This document shows, piece by piece, positions 44,652-55,985 of a DNA stretch of 64,000 nucleotides (position 1 is the stretch's first letter; each line of letters starts with the position of its first letter). The DNA comes from Fennellomyces sp. T-0311 (lineage: Eukaryota > Mucoromycota > Mucoromycetes > Mucorales > Lichtheimiaceae): positions 51,075 to 115,074 of the forward strand of contig JALLLT010000073.1 in assembly GCA_025266875.1 (NCBI GenBank). The letters are read 5' to 3'. Position numbers and translations under genes: made by a program. The notes below the pieces were generated by a model. The model was given only the letters and a program-made list of their open reading frames with translations, was not told the DNA's origin and did no database searches.

Positions 44652-45541
44652 TTACTCATACTTCTTGATGATCTTTGCTCTCATTGCCTTGTAGTAAAGG
44701 AGCTGCTCATCATCAAGGCCCTGCAGGGTCACACTCATGATGGCGTGCTCTGCCATCATCGTCGCACTCTCTTCGTTGCTCTTGGCGATAGCAAGCTCTT
44801 CGGCAGACATCATTGGCCTGACCTCTTCGAGAAGGTCGTCATCACCTTCTTCATCACCAAGACGTTGCTTCTTGGTCGACTGAGCGGCCTTTTTCACCTG
44901 CTTGTTGCCAAGGGGTTGCTTCTTGTCCATCGATGGATCCACAGGTTTGTTTTTCAACTCCTTGTGGTACACCAACCACTTGTTGTGCTCCTTCAGGATG
45001 CTTCAACAGTGATGCAAGCTGAATACCTCAGAGCTGCCAGTAGGGAAATCTGCAGTGTATTCAGCATCAATTTCAGCTTACTTTTGAAAAGTAAGTCGTA
45101 CTAGCACACACTTTAGAGCAGATATTTTACCTTGTCGGTAAGGTTTGAACCACTTAACCCATACTTGTTCTCCACTTTCGCGACGCAAGTAGAGTAGTAC
45201 GAGCAACATCTGGAGATAAGGTTCCAATGGGTTGTAAGCTTGTCGATGCCACGATTGTTGAGGTTGTCGTTCTGCACGAATTTCTCATAGATGAGGTCCC
45301 ACAGACTGACACGCGTTCTGTTGGTTCCAACCACCGAGTCCATCGAAGTCGTGAGCCACGCATTGACAAGATTGACGTCTTTCTCCCTGGAAAAGTTTTT
45401 ACTGCGAGGTCTTTTTGTCTTATTTTTGCCATTGTCTTTGACATTGGCATTGGCAGTAGCGTCGGTGCACACTTCAGGGACTTGGTCTGGGACGTTCATG
45501 ACAGTGGCAGTGGAGGAGTTGGGGGTGTTGGGGGTGCTCAT
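44652..45541 (-). CDS. Harbinger-2 Myb/SANT-like partner protein
   Basis: It starts MSTPNTPNSSTATVMN at 45541. A basic stretch leads to 'REKDVNLVNAWLTTSMDSVV' and WDLIYEKF, then 'THWNLISRCCSYYSTCVAKV', a Myb/SANT-like trihelix arrangement as in NAM-associated plant-type Harbinger partners. A GT donor follows 'LTDKVK' (about 45130). The second exon, from about 45005, begins LKEHNKWLVYHKELK and continues through a Lys-rich and acidic region to an Ala/Glu/Met-rich C-terminal helix ending IIKKYE. The acceptor is not pinned down, so the 45010-45130 join is uncertain. The protein would bind element ends and carry the transposase to the nucleus. It converges with the transposase and stops about 65 bp from it. 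Confidence 0.68.
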
Positions 45542-45738
45542 TTTGTTGATAAAGTAAACAAAGAGTTTATTTTACGCGCGACAGCTTGGGTGTTAAATTT
45601 ACAATTTTTTGGCCAAAAAGTTGAACCATTTAACTCTACAATGCCAACTTACACGAACCGTTGCACGAGGATGTTGTAAAAAATAGTTGTAAAATTAACT
45701 TAACAGCGGACTTACGCGGACCGTTGAGGATGCTCTTA

Positions 45739-46439
45739 GCATATAACAACACTTATGTTGTTTAATTAAGGGACTTGCACAACAGACCGCTTAGTATTCG
45801 AGTTCTGAGAAGTTACGGCGTATAAATACGTGTATAGCTCGTGTAATATAATAAATAAACAATGATTTGTTAAAGTGTATAATGAAAAGAATAAGAAAAG
45901 TATATAGTGAAAAGAATCAAGAAAGTCTATAACGAAACAAAAAAATGGAAGCACAAAAAGTAAAAAAAAAAAAAATGATAAAGAAAAATAAGTTTATAAA
46001 GGATAATACTGAATGTACGGATGGACACCACGCGAGTTCCTTGAGCAGATATTCTCGTTGCGGTGTTGACGAACTCTTCTGACATATTCTTCAGTGTCGC
46101 CACATAGAAAGACATCATCGAATGTTCATCACTGGTTTGGTGGCAGCATCATTCGATAGCTTGCTACTTCTTCTTGTAGCTGAAGGCGTGTCTCATTTAA
46201 TTGCTGCATTAATTGTTGATGTGTGATATTCTCAAATAAGATCAGACGTGAAAGTGCGAGACTGAATTAAAGATGATTTTATTGATGACAAACTACTCAG
46301 ATATTTATATTGTTGAAGTGGTCGGGATGAACGCTTCTTGGTGATGTTCCGAATCCATGTTTAGACGGCGATATAGGACGAGCGTCCTGTTAAGTAACTT
46401 ATCCATGTTTCGGGTAAACTCGATGAGTCCTTTGATGTT
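45739..46439. other. MULE interior without clear coding
   Basis: AT-rich. At about 46235-46315 the text GATGATTTTATTGATGACAA and 'ACTACTCAGATATTTATA' resembles part of the gypsy-2 LTR, suggesting a fragment of a related LTR. No gene is supported. Confidence 0.35.
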
Positions 46440-49400
46440 CTAATCTAGATCAAAGTGGTTTCCGACAGATGTTGGCAGAAACTGGACCAATGGATGACGT
46501 ACGGTTGGTGCCGTCGAAAGAACGAATAGAATGGATGTGTCTGAGACTGAAACAAGAAGGCATTCTCTGTGGAAAGGTGTAGGATACGACATGATGTCAT
46601 TGATATGTTTACAGCAAACTATCTTCCCATGTACCCAAACAGGTCCACAAATCAGTCTCTTCATCGTCAATGTCGGCATCTACATCTAAAGCATCTTCAA
46701 CCAGTCCGTCGTCATCGTCATCGTCATCGTCGTCGTCGTCGTCATCGATCACTATGATCTCATCCTCTTCGTCCACAGTAACGTGACCAGGCAAAGGAGG
46801 CAAATTATCCCCTTCCATTTAAACGCCACTAACTGATAGGATATCAGCTTCTTGGGTAGCATTGAAATCCGTTAGTGCGTCTATAAATAATGCACTCAGT
46901 ACTTTGAATATCACTAATGTTAACCTATACTACAAAAGCCACGCACCATCTTTGAGAGGGCGAGCAGCATTTGTAGGTACATCGTCTACTGCTGTCGAAA
47001 TATCGTCTTCATCGCCCCGAGGCCAAGAAAGAGGGGAAAGTCGCATTAGCCTAAAGGGATACACTTGGATCTATGTGTTAAACACGTTAGAAAGCATATT
47101 TTTTTCATGTAGCTATAGGTGCACATATGTCTTCTTCAACATGCACATAAGGCGCAGTGTCTTTGCACTGGATATAAACATCCAGTGCACTAAAGAGACT
47201 CCATGATTGTCTAACTTCATCATTGTACCGTTTGACAAGGTGCTTGCAGAGCATGAATCTGTTATTAATGAATGCAGGAAAACCACAAGTAAAATCCTCT
47301 ATAGAGGGCATATATCGTGCATCTGCATTGGGTTCCTCTTCTCCATTGCGTCGTTGAAGAGTTTGCGTCAAAGTTTTCCATGACCTAGCAAACTCTTTCT
47401 CCCACTCCAATGCCTGACAGCGATTCTGAATCTTGAGCTGAAAGTTTGCTCTCATCAGTGGAAGTTGCTGGTTGATGATGATATACATCAGCAGGTCGAG
47501 TCGTAGATGAGGGAAGTTCAAAAGAAAGTCCCTCTTTAGCACTCGCCATTGTGCTTCTATCATCATCGTGGTTTTCGCCATCGGGGTGTTGTTAGGGCGA
47601 CTGCTGCAAGCCCATCGATCCCACCACACGCGAGCGTACCAGCAGTTGTACATATACACCCACACATCAGGAAGATTGTGCTGAATGCAAAAGCGATATA
47701 ACTTGCGACCAGCACGCTGGCGAAGTTGATCTGCATTTTCATGGCCAACTAAGTCCAATATTAACAATGTATCTATATCTACTCGATTCAACGGTTACAA
47801 CATAGCACGTTGAAGTGGAATATGCGGGTGCATATGATAGTGCTTTCGCATCATGGCTACAATTTGGTCGCGATGGTCTGCATTTGGGCAAATTTTTCCA
47901 CTGCGGTCTGATGGTGGAACAAAGCGCAAAGAAACGAATGGGAATTGCTCGCGAGCATCTGCTGCATTGTAGCGCGGATCAACTCTTTTGTCTTCACCTA
48001 ACCATAGCTTTACTGCTCGTTGACTATGCCAGAGACATAGACGCAGTGGATGACGACCAAACACAGTTTCAATTGCATTGATTTGACCGCGATCCTTGTC
48101 CGAAAAGATGAAGTCCAGAGCAAATCCATGAGTCTGTAGACTATGGAAAAAGCGTCATATCATCTTCTGGCGTGAAGGTGCTCTTTGATGTTCTGGAACG
48201 ACGCCATCATTAATACCAAGAAACATATAGGCGATGGAGAATCCACATCCATTAAAGTTGGCAACAATGCTGAAGAGCTCATATCCCATTCTATTCATCT
48301 TATATGTCGAATCGACGTGGAATTCGCATACCAGAGGGGATGCACATGCCGAAACAAAAAACTTGGTGACAAAACCGAAACCAACAACACCACCATAATT
48401 CCGATAAAGAATCTGTTTTTTATTCATCATAAATATGTATGAACTCTTTATTGTTGACTACCATTTTTGTTGCATAGTAATCGTCGCAAAGAAAGCTATG
48501 GTCATGCACATATGGTTATCTTACACATACCTTGCAGGCATCCCCTTATTTCCTCCTGGTTGAGTTTGAAAAAATTAAACTTTGGGGGTGGGTAGAAGGA
48601 AATAACAGCTGGGCAGGCAATTTGAAGAAAAAAATTTTTTCTTTCCCATTTTACATCATGGTGTCATGAGCAAACAGATGGCCGGCAATTCAGTAAACGA
48701 CCTCACAACGTAGTTATCTTACGCACGGCGCGAGAAAAATACGATTCGTGTATAGGAAGAATAAACGTACGAAACGACAAAAAGGCTTTGCTGACCAACT
48801 TTGAAAAAAAAAACATAAGTTCATCTGAAATCTCAAACAAGAAGCACTTCGATTCCGATGATTTACATTGGCATTGGAAGTAATTGTGAAAGGACATGGA
48901 AGGGGAAAGGTCATTGGGGTGACATGGTGAAGGGAACTGTGTTTGTAGCTATGTTACGCATTTACTTTGATACAACCGTTTTTGTTTTCAAATGTACATG
49001 GCAGCACAGTGGTCATACGCGTACAGTAGCGCGCCTTTATGCACAACGATGCACGTAGCAACGATATGATGATGGACGAAAGATGATGGTACCAGTAGGC
49101 AACTCTTCTGGTATTGTCAGGTTACCTTGTTGGATTATCTTCTTAGATTACCTTATTGGATTACCTTGTTGAAGCATACGGTTTCATTCTATTGGTGGGT
49201 GCACAGCAATACATGACCGTGATGATTTACATTATGAATATCCCACAAATATAAAAATGGTCTGTTTTACAAGATACATGTCAACAAAAAGAACATGTTG
49301 GCCAATCAATAACGACTTGATATGGTTGGATAGAATTTCGTGTAGCTGTATGAATTATGTTCAGAAACAAGCAGACCATCTTTGTCTTATGCTTGCCGAG

Positions 49401-51378
49401 CAATAAAATCTATTTTGAAATAAACGCGTTTTCACTCATAAAAGTGATGTGCCCCTATGATAACGATGTTTGCACAGTTAGTAGAGAGAAAAATACAAAG
49501 CACAGATTATATATTAAAAGCTTAAAGTGAAAACGATAAAGGAGAATGCTGAGTAGTGACGTTGTGTACCAGAGCATCTACCATGGTAATGACACTGTAT
49601 TATTTCTCACATCACTTATTATAATTAAAGAAGGTAATCACAAAGTGGTTTTTATTGCCTCTTGTGCATAATATAAAAATGAGGCTGCTTGTTTCTGAAC
49701 GTAATTCATACAGCTACACGAAATTCTATCCAACCATATCAAGTCGTTATTGATTGGCCAACATGTTCTTTTTGTTGACATGTATCTTGTAAAACAGACC
49801 ATTTTTATATTTGTGGGATATTCATAATGTAAATCATCACGGTCATGTATTGCTGTGCACCCACCAATAGAATGAAACCATATGCTTCAACAAGGTAATC
49901 CAATAAGGTAATCTAAGAAGATAATCCAACAAGGTAACCTGACAATACCAGAAGAGTTGCCTACTGGTACCATCATCTTTCGTCCATCATCATATCGTTG
50001 CTACGTGCATCGTTGTGCATAAAGGCGCGCTACTGTACGCGTATGACCACTGTGCTGCCATGTGCATTTGAAAACAAAAACGGTTGTATCAAAGTAAATG
50101 CGTAACATAGCTACAAACACAGTTCCCTTCACCATGTCACCCCAATGACCTTTCCCCTTCCATGTCCTTTCACAATTACTTCCAATGCCAATGTAAATCA
50201 TCGGAATCGAAGTGCTTCTTGTTTGAGATTTCAGATGAACTTATGTTTTTTTTTTCAAAGTTGGTCAGCAAAGCCTTTTTGTCGTTTCGTACGTTTATTC
50301 TTCCTATACACGAAATCGTATTTTTCTCGCGCCGTGCGTAAGATAACTACGTTGTGAGGTCGTTTACTGAATTGTCGGCCATCTGTTTGCTCATGACACC
50401 ATGATGTAAAATGGGAAAAAAAATTTTTTTCTTCAAATTGCCTGCCCAGCTGTTATTTCCTTCCACCCACCCCCCAAAGTTTAATTTTTTCGAACTTAAC
50501 CGGGAGGAAATAAGGGGATGCACCTTGCAGACACCATTGGTGCCTCTATCAACATGCATTATAGCCGAAGTAAGTTGATTGTCATGGAGTTTATACCAGT
50601 TTTCAACTTGACGCGCCTATGAAGCATAGACCTACAACATCATCATCGTACTAACATCATACCACCGCTTGTTACATACCTGTAGTTGCATAACAGTACC
50701 AGCAGCAGTCAGAAACTGAGCAACAATGTGACGATATACTCACGAACTTCTTGTGGCATCTCTGTGCGGATATTCTCTCGCAGTCAAGGAGGAGGGTGAC
50801 CAGAAGAGTGTTGAATTTTGAAGTATACATACCCACTCTCCTGGTCAATATACCTCAAGATTTTCCCATTGCAGGGATGAGTTCGCATGCGAGAATGAAG
50901 ACGAGCACGAACTTCATCCGGCACTTGAGATTGAACTCTAGTATTCTGACAACAGACATACTTAAAGGAAATCGAGCGTCATAGTCGCGGATCAGCAAGA
51001 TTCTTCAGGTAATACATGTAACCATCGCATGCTTCGATTTGACTAACGATGTGCATAAGAAGAACGCGATCGTCAGTCAGTTGCAGCATGAACTCTTCGA
51101 TTAACACATCGGCCTCATATACATAGGATACACTGGCTAAAAAAAGCTTGTTAGATATAGTTTTGGTTTATTCTGATTATTTGATACAGACCGTCAGTGC
51201 GTGCTGGGATAAACTCAATCATTTCTTCCATTGTTGTCACAAATTCTGAAGCTGGGCATGTCACATTGGACTGCCTACGACGACAGGTAATACACGTCCT
51301 ATACTGTCCATTTCTAGCTGTAAAATCCCAGGTAGGACGATACACCTTGCAGTGGGAGCAATATTGAAGAGAATCCAT
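46440..51378 (-). pseudogene. MULE transposase with SWIM zinc finger, interrupted by a foldback element
   Basis: It starts MDSLQYCSHCKVYRPTWDFT at 51378 with a Cys-rich finger. Exons continue with 'VQSQVPDEVRARLHSRMRTH' (about 50900) and VENWYKLHDNQLTS (about 50600). The foldback element (48538-50521) intervenes. The MULE core resumes with CEFHVDSTYKMNRMGYELF (first Asp, about 48330), 'FIFSDKDRGQINAIE' (second Asp, about 48110) and MIEAQWRVLKRDFL (Glu, about 47555). The SWIM-type finger is 'CGFPAFINNRFMLCKHLVK' (about 47260). In-frame stops lie at 48155-48157 and 47795-47797. The C-terminal exon has a run of 13 Asp (about 46735-46770) and ends near 46440. Exon joins after 47105 are uncertain. 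It cuts and moves MULE ends with 9-11-bp duplications. Confidence 0.75.
48538..50521. mobile_element. Foldback MULE (non-autonomous), 837-bp inverted arms
   Basis: Left arm 48538-49374 and right arm 49685-50521 are near-perfect inverted copies of equal length, with a 310-bp unique centre. The ends read GCATCCCCTTATTTCCTCC and its complement. ACCTTGCAG at 48529-48537 and 50522-50530 is a 9-bp duplication, typical of Mutator-like elements. It encodes no enzyme; a 66-codon frame present in both arms (48858-49058 and its inverse) has no recognisable domain. It shares arms with the element beginning at 4426. Its terminal repeats differ from those of the surrounding MULE, so a different transposase moved it. 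Confidence 0.88.
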
Positions 51379-51492
51379 GGTAAAGAGTGAAGATATGTGG
51401 CTTACAACAACAAAAAAACTTAATTTGACCTGTCAGAAAATGAAACTTAACGGTGGCTTCATTTGTGAAAATTTGGAAACGCATAGCTGAAC

Positions 51493-52043
51493 GTATGAAC
51501 ATGTTCATCGACTGTGATTTTCCAAGTGTCTCGATCCCAATCAGGTACTGGTTTCATACACTTGATCCAGTCACGGCCCAAAATCAAATCAAACTTGGTG
51601 TCCAACACATAGGCTGAAACTTCTTGAGTCAAACCAGTGGCGTCCAAGGAGAGTGTGGCAGCCCGATCGATAGTAAACTTGTGGCCACCTGCAGTTTCAA
51701 CTTCGTGATCCGTCACAGAGCATACAGGGCAACCAGCAGCTAAACGTGGTGCGACATATGAACAAGTAGCACCGCTATTGAGCAAAACCTCAATCATTTT
51801 TCCATTGCAGACCATAGAGTACAGAGGCAAGTCAGTGTTCTTTATTGTATACAAGGATTCAATGTGTCTATAATTGGCTTGATGCCTACTATCATCCTTC
51901 TCCTCTCCACCAAATGGAGTATCACTAGAAAGATCTGTCAGCGGCATATCAGAGGAGGCTGATGCCTGGCCGGACGATTCTGATGATATGACGACTTCCT
52001 TGTGACTCTGGTCCTGGTCCTTGTCCTCCTTGGTATTGAGCAT
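51493..52043 (-). pseudogene. gypsy-2 protease region (start of pol)
   Basis: MLNTKEDKDQDQSHKEVV opens at 52043 in a frame shifted from gag. The aspartyl protease active site reads 'EVLLNSGATCSYVAPRLA' (about 51780): the usual Asp of DSGA is Asn here, so the protease is probably inactive. 'FDLILGRDWIKCMKPVPDWD' follows. The reading then runs into the MULE at 51492; the remainder lies beyond 42670. Confidence 0.8.
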
Positions 52044-52078
52044 GTTAAGGGATGATAACGCACATGAAGGGACTCCCT

Positions 52079-53284
52079 TTAATCCCGATGCGCCTTGCCT
52101 TTTAAATTGTTGTTGGACGACTTCTGAGGCAAACGAGCACCATCACTATGAGGCGTAGGACAATCACGTGCAACGTGGCCACAACCATCACAGTTATAGC
52201 AGCGATGAGGACAAGTCTGCTGCTCTTGGAAACTGGACGATCCACCACGGTTATGTAACTGAAACTGATGAACATGAATGGCATCCAAATCCATTGGTGT
52301 AGGACCCTCAATGGTAGGGGCAATGGTAGCTGATGACTGAGAGTAGGTACCCTGAGGGCGCTGGATAGTTACTTCATTGGAACTACGAGCATACTCTTGA
52401 AGGCCTTCATATTGTTCAATGGAGTTGTATGTAGCCAACAAGATCAAGTGGTCCATCATCAGCACTGGCATATGAGCTTCTTCATTCAGACCATAGATAA
52501 ATGTGTGGATGGCATCTTCGTCATACATGTCTGGTAAGTCGAGCATGATGTTGAGGAAGGCTGTGACATACTCACAGATAGTACCAGAGGGAGTACTTGC
52601 TTGTTTCAACCTGTGTAGCTTGTTACAAGCCATCTGAGCAGCATTGCAGGGCTTGAACTCAGCTCAGATGGCATTACAGAAATCAAACCAAGTCTTGAAA
52701 GTTATGTTGGAATCGTCGTAGGGCTGGAATGATGTTTCGAGGTGTCGCCACCATGTTGTGGCACCTTCATGAAGTAGCATTGAGGCGTAAGTGATGCATT
52801 CAGGATCGCTAAAGCCAGCATACTCGCAATACTTGTCCACCATGTGCAACCATGCTTCAACTGCCGACGACGAGCGTTCACCCCAGAAAAGGTCAGGTTG
52901 CACTAGTCTAACCTTGTTGCTGTTGTTCCTTGCGTTCGCTTGCTCTCGTAAGGCTTTGATCTCATTTTGTTGCTCTTGTAGTTGCTGGAGTATTCCTGCC
53001 ATGGTGGCCAACATGACCTGTGACTTACCAGGTTGTGTCATTGGTGTCAGTACTGTCTGTGCATTGGTACCTTGAAATGTAGCCAACAGAAATGTGTTGC
53101 ATTGAGTCCTGGCTTCCTGATACAATATCTCCAAGTTTTCTCTGTCAAACTTGAATCGTTCTCCCTCCGGAATGTGTAGTAGAGGGGCTTGTTCCCGATA
53201 TCTTGCCTGAAGTTGTTCCGGCAGCTCTTGCAAGATAAATTGTTGTACAGCGAACTGACGCTGCTGATCAAGGTTGAATGCCAT
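52079..53284 (-). pseudogene. gag: gypsy-2 gag
   Basis: ATG at 53284 lies about 24 bp after the LTR. The N-terminal half includes 'QPDLFWGERSSSAVEAWLHM' and 'GATTWWRHLETSF', as in gypsy capsid (retrotrans_gag) domains. The reading is cut by one TGA at 52664-52666, where a CGA codon would fit. It goes on with 'YVTAFLNIMLDLPDMYDEDA' and the zinc knuckle CYNCDGCGHVARDC (about 52190). Gag forms the particle that packages element RNA. Apart from the single stop it is open for about 400 codons. Confidence 0.85.
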
Positions 53285-53292
53285 TTTTTTCC

Positions 53293-53307
53293 CCTTTCGC
53301 TACCAAT
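53293..53307 (-). promoter_or_regulatory. gypsy-2 candidate primer binding site
   Basis: ATTGGTAGCGAAAGG on the minus strand follows the 5' LTR directly. PBSs complementary to tRNA 3' ends begin TGG. The matching tRNA was not identified. Confidence 0.55.
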
Positions 53308-53626
53308 TGTCGTCATTATAAATTGAACCACAGAGAGTGTAGACGACCCACGAAGATAGAGACCACGAAGATAGATAACCACCAAGGTATATAATTACGA
53401 AGAATAGAAGCAGATAGATAATGATTTATTTGATAAACTACTCTGATATTTATACTGTTTTCTAATACTAAAAATATGTACAATGATGCTGCGGTGCACA
53501 GTAGATACCATTGGTCTTGTCAAAGAGAGAGTATTTGGCTGCGCATTACGTCAAGGTATATTGCTGCACACCACAGTAGGAGACATATTGTTGGCAATAT
53601 GAATTACCAAATAATGTACTATGACA
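53308..53626 (-). repeat. gypsy-2 5' LTR
   Basis: It is the same length (319 bp) and layout as 39406-39724, with a dozen or so differences by eye, many of them G/A or C/T. It would hold promoter and polyadenylation signals. Confidence 0.88.
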
Positions 53627-54384
53627 TTAATACCAACCTTTTCCAATAGAGAAGCATCTTTACGCCAGCGTCGCTATAAGGTATATCGGCACGTTAGTGC
53701 CATTCATTAGTTACACTTGTATTGTGGAAAGAGCGAAAAAGGGATGATACACATAGATTTCGTTACCGTCGCACCGCGACATCGCAATACAGTATAGTCG
53801 GGGACCGTTACTACAGGCAGCGGACCAAAACTCCAGTAGGGCAACAGTATTACAGCTAGCGGAGCAACGAGTAACGCCTGGTCTTGTTTTACATTAAGCT
53901 TATACGCTGGCCGGGAAAGCCTAGCGACTGTAGGAGGCAAGCTTCATACCTACGCTAACAAGGAACGGTGCTGCACTAAAGTGTACAGTCCGGAAGTGAC
54001 AGAATCGTTGGTACTCCCGCAGCGTAGGATTTAAGGCTGTACTTCAATACGGAATGTCATTATACAGTTTAAGCCTTAGATATGCGATTTCATGTTCATT
54101 GCGGAAAGGGTGCTTCGCAGACTTAAAATTCCAAGTTCGGTTGTACCTTTGCCGTTCGTTGGAAAAGTACGCCTACGGCCGTGCTACTCATAGCGGTTTG
54201 GTCGTAGCATCTTATATAGTGCTATATATGGTTGTATTTGCTAAGCTTCAAAAGCAGTCATTTCTGTTCCAAATTATAATTTTTTACAAGGCGCTTTGGA
54301 AAAGTAATAAGAGGTTGTATGGAAATCTTGTTTGAAATAGCAACTGTTGACTAATAAAATGTTGATCTGAAAAGAAGTCTGGTA
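53627..54384. other. No recognised gene
   Basis: Unique-looking sequence with only short frames that I do not trust. It ends at the Tc1-type terminal repeat. Confidence 0.5.
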
Positions 54385-54512
54385 TGTATGTAATCATTCC
54401 AGATCCAAACTATAATTTTATAAGTGCTTTTCAGAAAATGAATGTGTAGTTGGACAAATTGACCATTGGCTGGTAAAATGTTATCCTGTCAGGAAGTTGT
54501 ACCACCTCATAT
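54385..54512 (+). repeat. Tc1/mariner terminal inverted repeat (left-end orientation)
   Basis: ATCATTCCAGATCCAAACTA after a TA, then TATAATTTTATAAGTGC and, further on, CCTGTCAGGAAGTTGTAC. This is an inverted match to 39149-39268. It marks a second, otherwise unrecognised member of that Tc1 family, or a displaced end of the same one. Confidence 0.65.
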
Positions 54513-54670
54513 TCGACTTAGCACAGTATCGGAAGGTCTGAAAGAAAAATTTACAGCATATGATTTTTAGCTTGCCATAAAAAACATCAGACAGCAAAAT
54601 TGGGACCTAATCAGGGCAGAGTGTGTGCATGTTTATTTTGTTGTTATTTACTGTTTACTACTTGCACGCA

Positions 54671-55800
54671 TGTCCTTATTCACTCTTAATGTTGTCGAAA
54701 AGCTAATGAAAGCTCTCAAAATTTTCAGAAAGCTTGTGGAATCGAGAAGCTTGGAGAAGAAGCTTTTTGTCAAGGCTGACGCTGATATGCTCAAAATTGC
54801 ATCTTGTGGCACTGATCTTGTCACAGTGATGAAAGAGGTGATAGTGGCAATCAAGGGTGAGATTGCTATGGTGGAAAAGCTCTGAGAGCTTGAAGAAAGA
54901 AAGGCAGCCAAGTTGGAAGAAGAGCGTGCTGCCATTGCAATGAAGTACGGTGGGCTTCTCAATTTTCTGGCGCATATAAAACTGCCGTTCCTTCGCGCAA
55001 ACACTGGTAGACATACTGGATACATCCAGTTTCTGTCTGAAAGCTACACCCAAGCTGATACATTTTATTTTTACTCTTGAAACTGGCATCAATACTGGTT
55101 TGCTTATCATCTTATTTATTAAGACAGAGCCCAGTTGACCAGCGACAATATGCAAGCTGGCAACATTATGAAAGTTTATACCAATAGATGGCATGAACTT
55201 TCAACAATCGTATGAGAGGACTGGCAAAGAAGGGCTAACAAGTACAACAGGAAGATGGGCCTTGATCCTATTCGTACCTCTGCCACACCTGCCACTTGCT
55301 ACTGCCAGCTTGCCAGTTGCCTCCAGCACAATTTCACTTTGCTGGAGCAGGAATGTGATATGAAGGCTATCTGCTTCATAGCTGTGCAGTCACTTGAAGG
55401 TTTCCAGCCCATTGCTGATGTCCATGGCACATGTAAGTGATTTTATACTAGTAAACAAATTATAAATGTTAATTGCTATGCAGCGGGAGCACTCATGTTC
55501 CTTGATGAGATGCAGTGGAACTTACAGAAGTTCATAAACAAAGTGATGTGCCAGGCATTCTCACAGTATTGTGTGTTCCTCGGAATGGAAGAAGAGAAGG
55601 TGAAAGAAAGTATGTTTATATTTACGTGCATGCCATTGAAATTATTCTTAACATTTGATGTAGCTCTGGCTGCTGAGGCTGCTATGGAATCTGTTCCTAT
55701 CGCTACCTCTCCTACTGCTGTTGCCTCTGCTTCCCACCAACGTCGACATCCTACTTCTGGTGAGGCAACTAGGGTTCTGCATAAAATCCAGATTGCTCAA
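54671..55800 (+). pseudogene. Unrecognised spliced gene, HMG-box-like segment (uncertain)
   Basis: The first part (54671-55078) is helical and Lys/Glu-rich ('LVESRSLEKKLFVKADADML', then ELEERKAAKLEEERAAIAM after a TGA at 54883-54885). After a gap, about 55170-55250 reads 'RWHELSTIV', stop, EDWQRRANKYNRKMGL, similar to the second half of an HMG box. 'LEQECDMKAICFIAVQSLEG' follows. GT-AG introns at about 55434-55484 and 55610-55663 join 'ADVHGT' to GALMFLDEMQWNLQKFIN and then to an Ala/Ser-rich tail. The splice pattern and composition say it was once a gene. Stops at 54883 and 55213 say it is dead. I cannot name its family; a transposon-linked HMG protein is one option. Confidence 0.4.
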
Positions 55801-55985
55801 TCTGTTCTGTTTCGAATTGAAATGAAACGGATTCAGATTAGTACTTTTACGGATCGTTAGTACTTTCATGGATCGAAACAGATTTAGATTGAGCTTTTGA
55901 CGATCCAGATTGAAAATGGATCTGAAGGTGGCAATTCAGATCAATCCATTTGATCCGTTTTATTTTATGTGGCTAATTTGTCATT
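55770..55985 (+). repeat. GATC-rich block, candidate left end of the hAT element
   Basis: TAGGGTTCTGCAT at 55770 loosely matches the inverse of 59824-59836 (TAGGGATCGTCAT). Many GGATC and GATCC words follow, as at 59690-59833. No matching 8-bp duplication was found, so the boundary is tentative. Confidence 0.35.

Larger units (their letters stand above)
42985..45735 (+). mobile_element. PIF/Harbinger element 2
   Basis: The termini GAGCATCCTTAACGGTCCGT (left) and its inverse ACGCGGACCGTTGAGGATGC followed by TC (right) match over about 22 bp. TTA at 42982-42984 and 45736-45738 is the canonical Harbinger duplication. Subterminal TTGTAAA-type motifs recur on both sides. It carries a transposase (plus) and a Myb/SANT-like gene (minus), convergent, in 2,751 bp. 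Confidence 0.9.
42671..51492 (-). mobile_element. MULE (Mutator-like) transposon inside gypsy-2
   Basis: GTATGAACATG occurs at 42660-42670 and 51493-51503, a candidate 9-11-bp target duplication that also rejoins the gypsy-2 pol reading (HVHT). The termini share an inverted block, TATGTGTTTCCAAATTTTCA (about 42680) against its complement at 51463-51485, with weaker similarity for about 70 bp. It carries a MULE transposase and two later insertions (42985-45735 and 48538-50521). The exact outer bases are uncertain by a few positions. Confidence 0.72.
39406..53626 (-). mobile_element. Ty3/gypsy retrotransposon 2, with LTRs, split by nested DNA transposons
   Basis: Two 319-bp LTRs (39406-39724 and 53308-53626), both TG...CA on the minus strand, flank a minus-strand gag-pol. 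The coding DNA is split between 42670 and 51493 by an 8.8-kb MULE. The 5-bp flanks do not match (ATTAA versus TTAGT on the element strand), so the target duplication has mutated or rearranged. Without the insertions the element would be about 5.4 kb, normal for the family. Confidence 0.88.

Noticed and set aside
48858..49058. 66-codon frame repeated in both foldback arms as a conserved small protein
   Set aside because: It is conserved because the arms are copies; the version near 4750 is not kept open with the same text.
48538..50521. Large palindrome as an assembly or chimeric-read artefact
   Set aside because: A unique 310-bp centre, a few arm differences, defined ends and a 9-bp target duplication fit a real foldback transposon.
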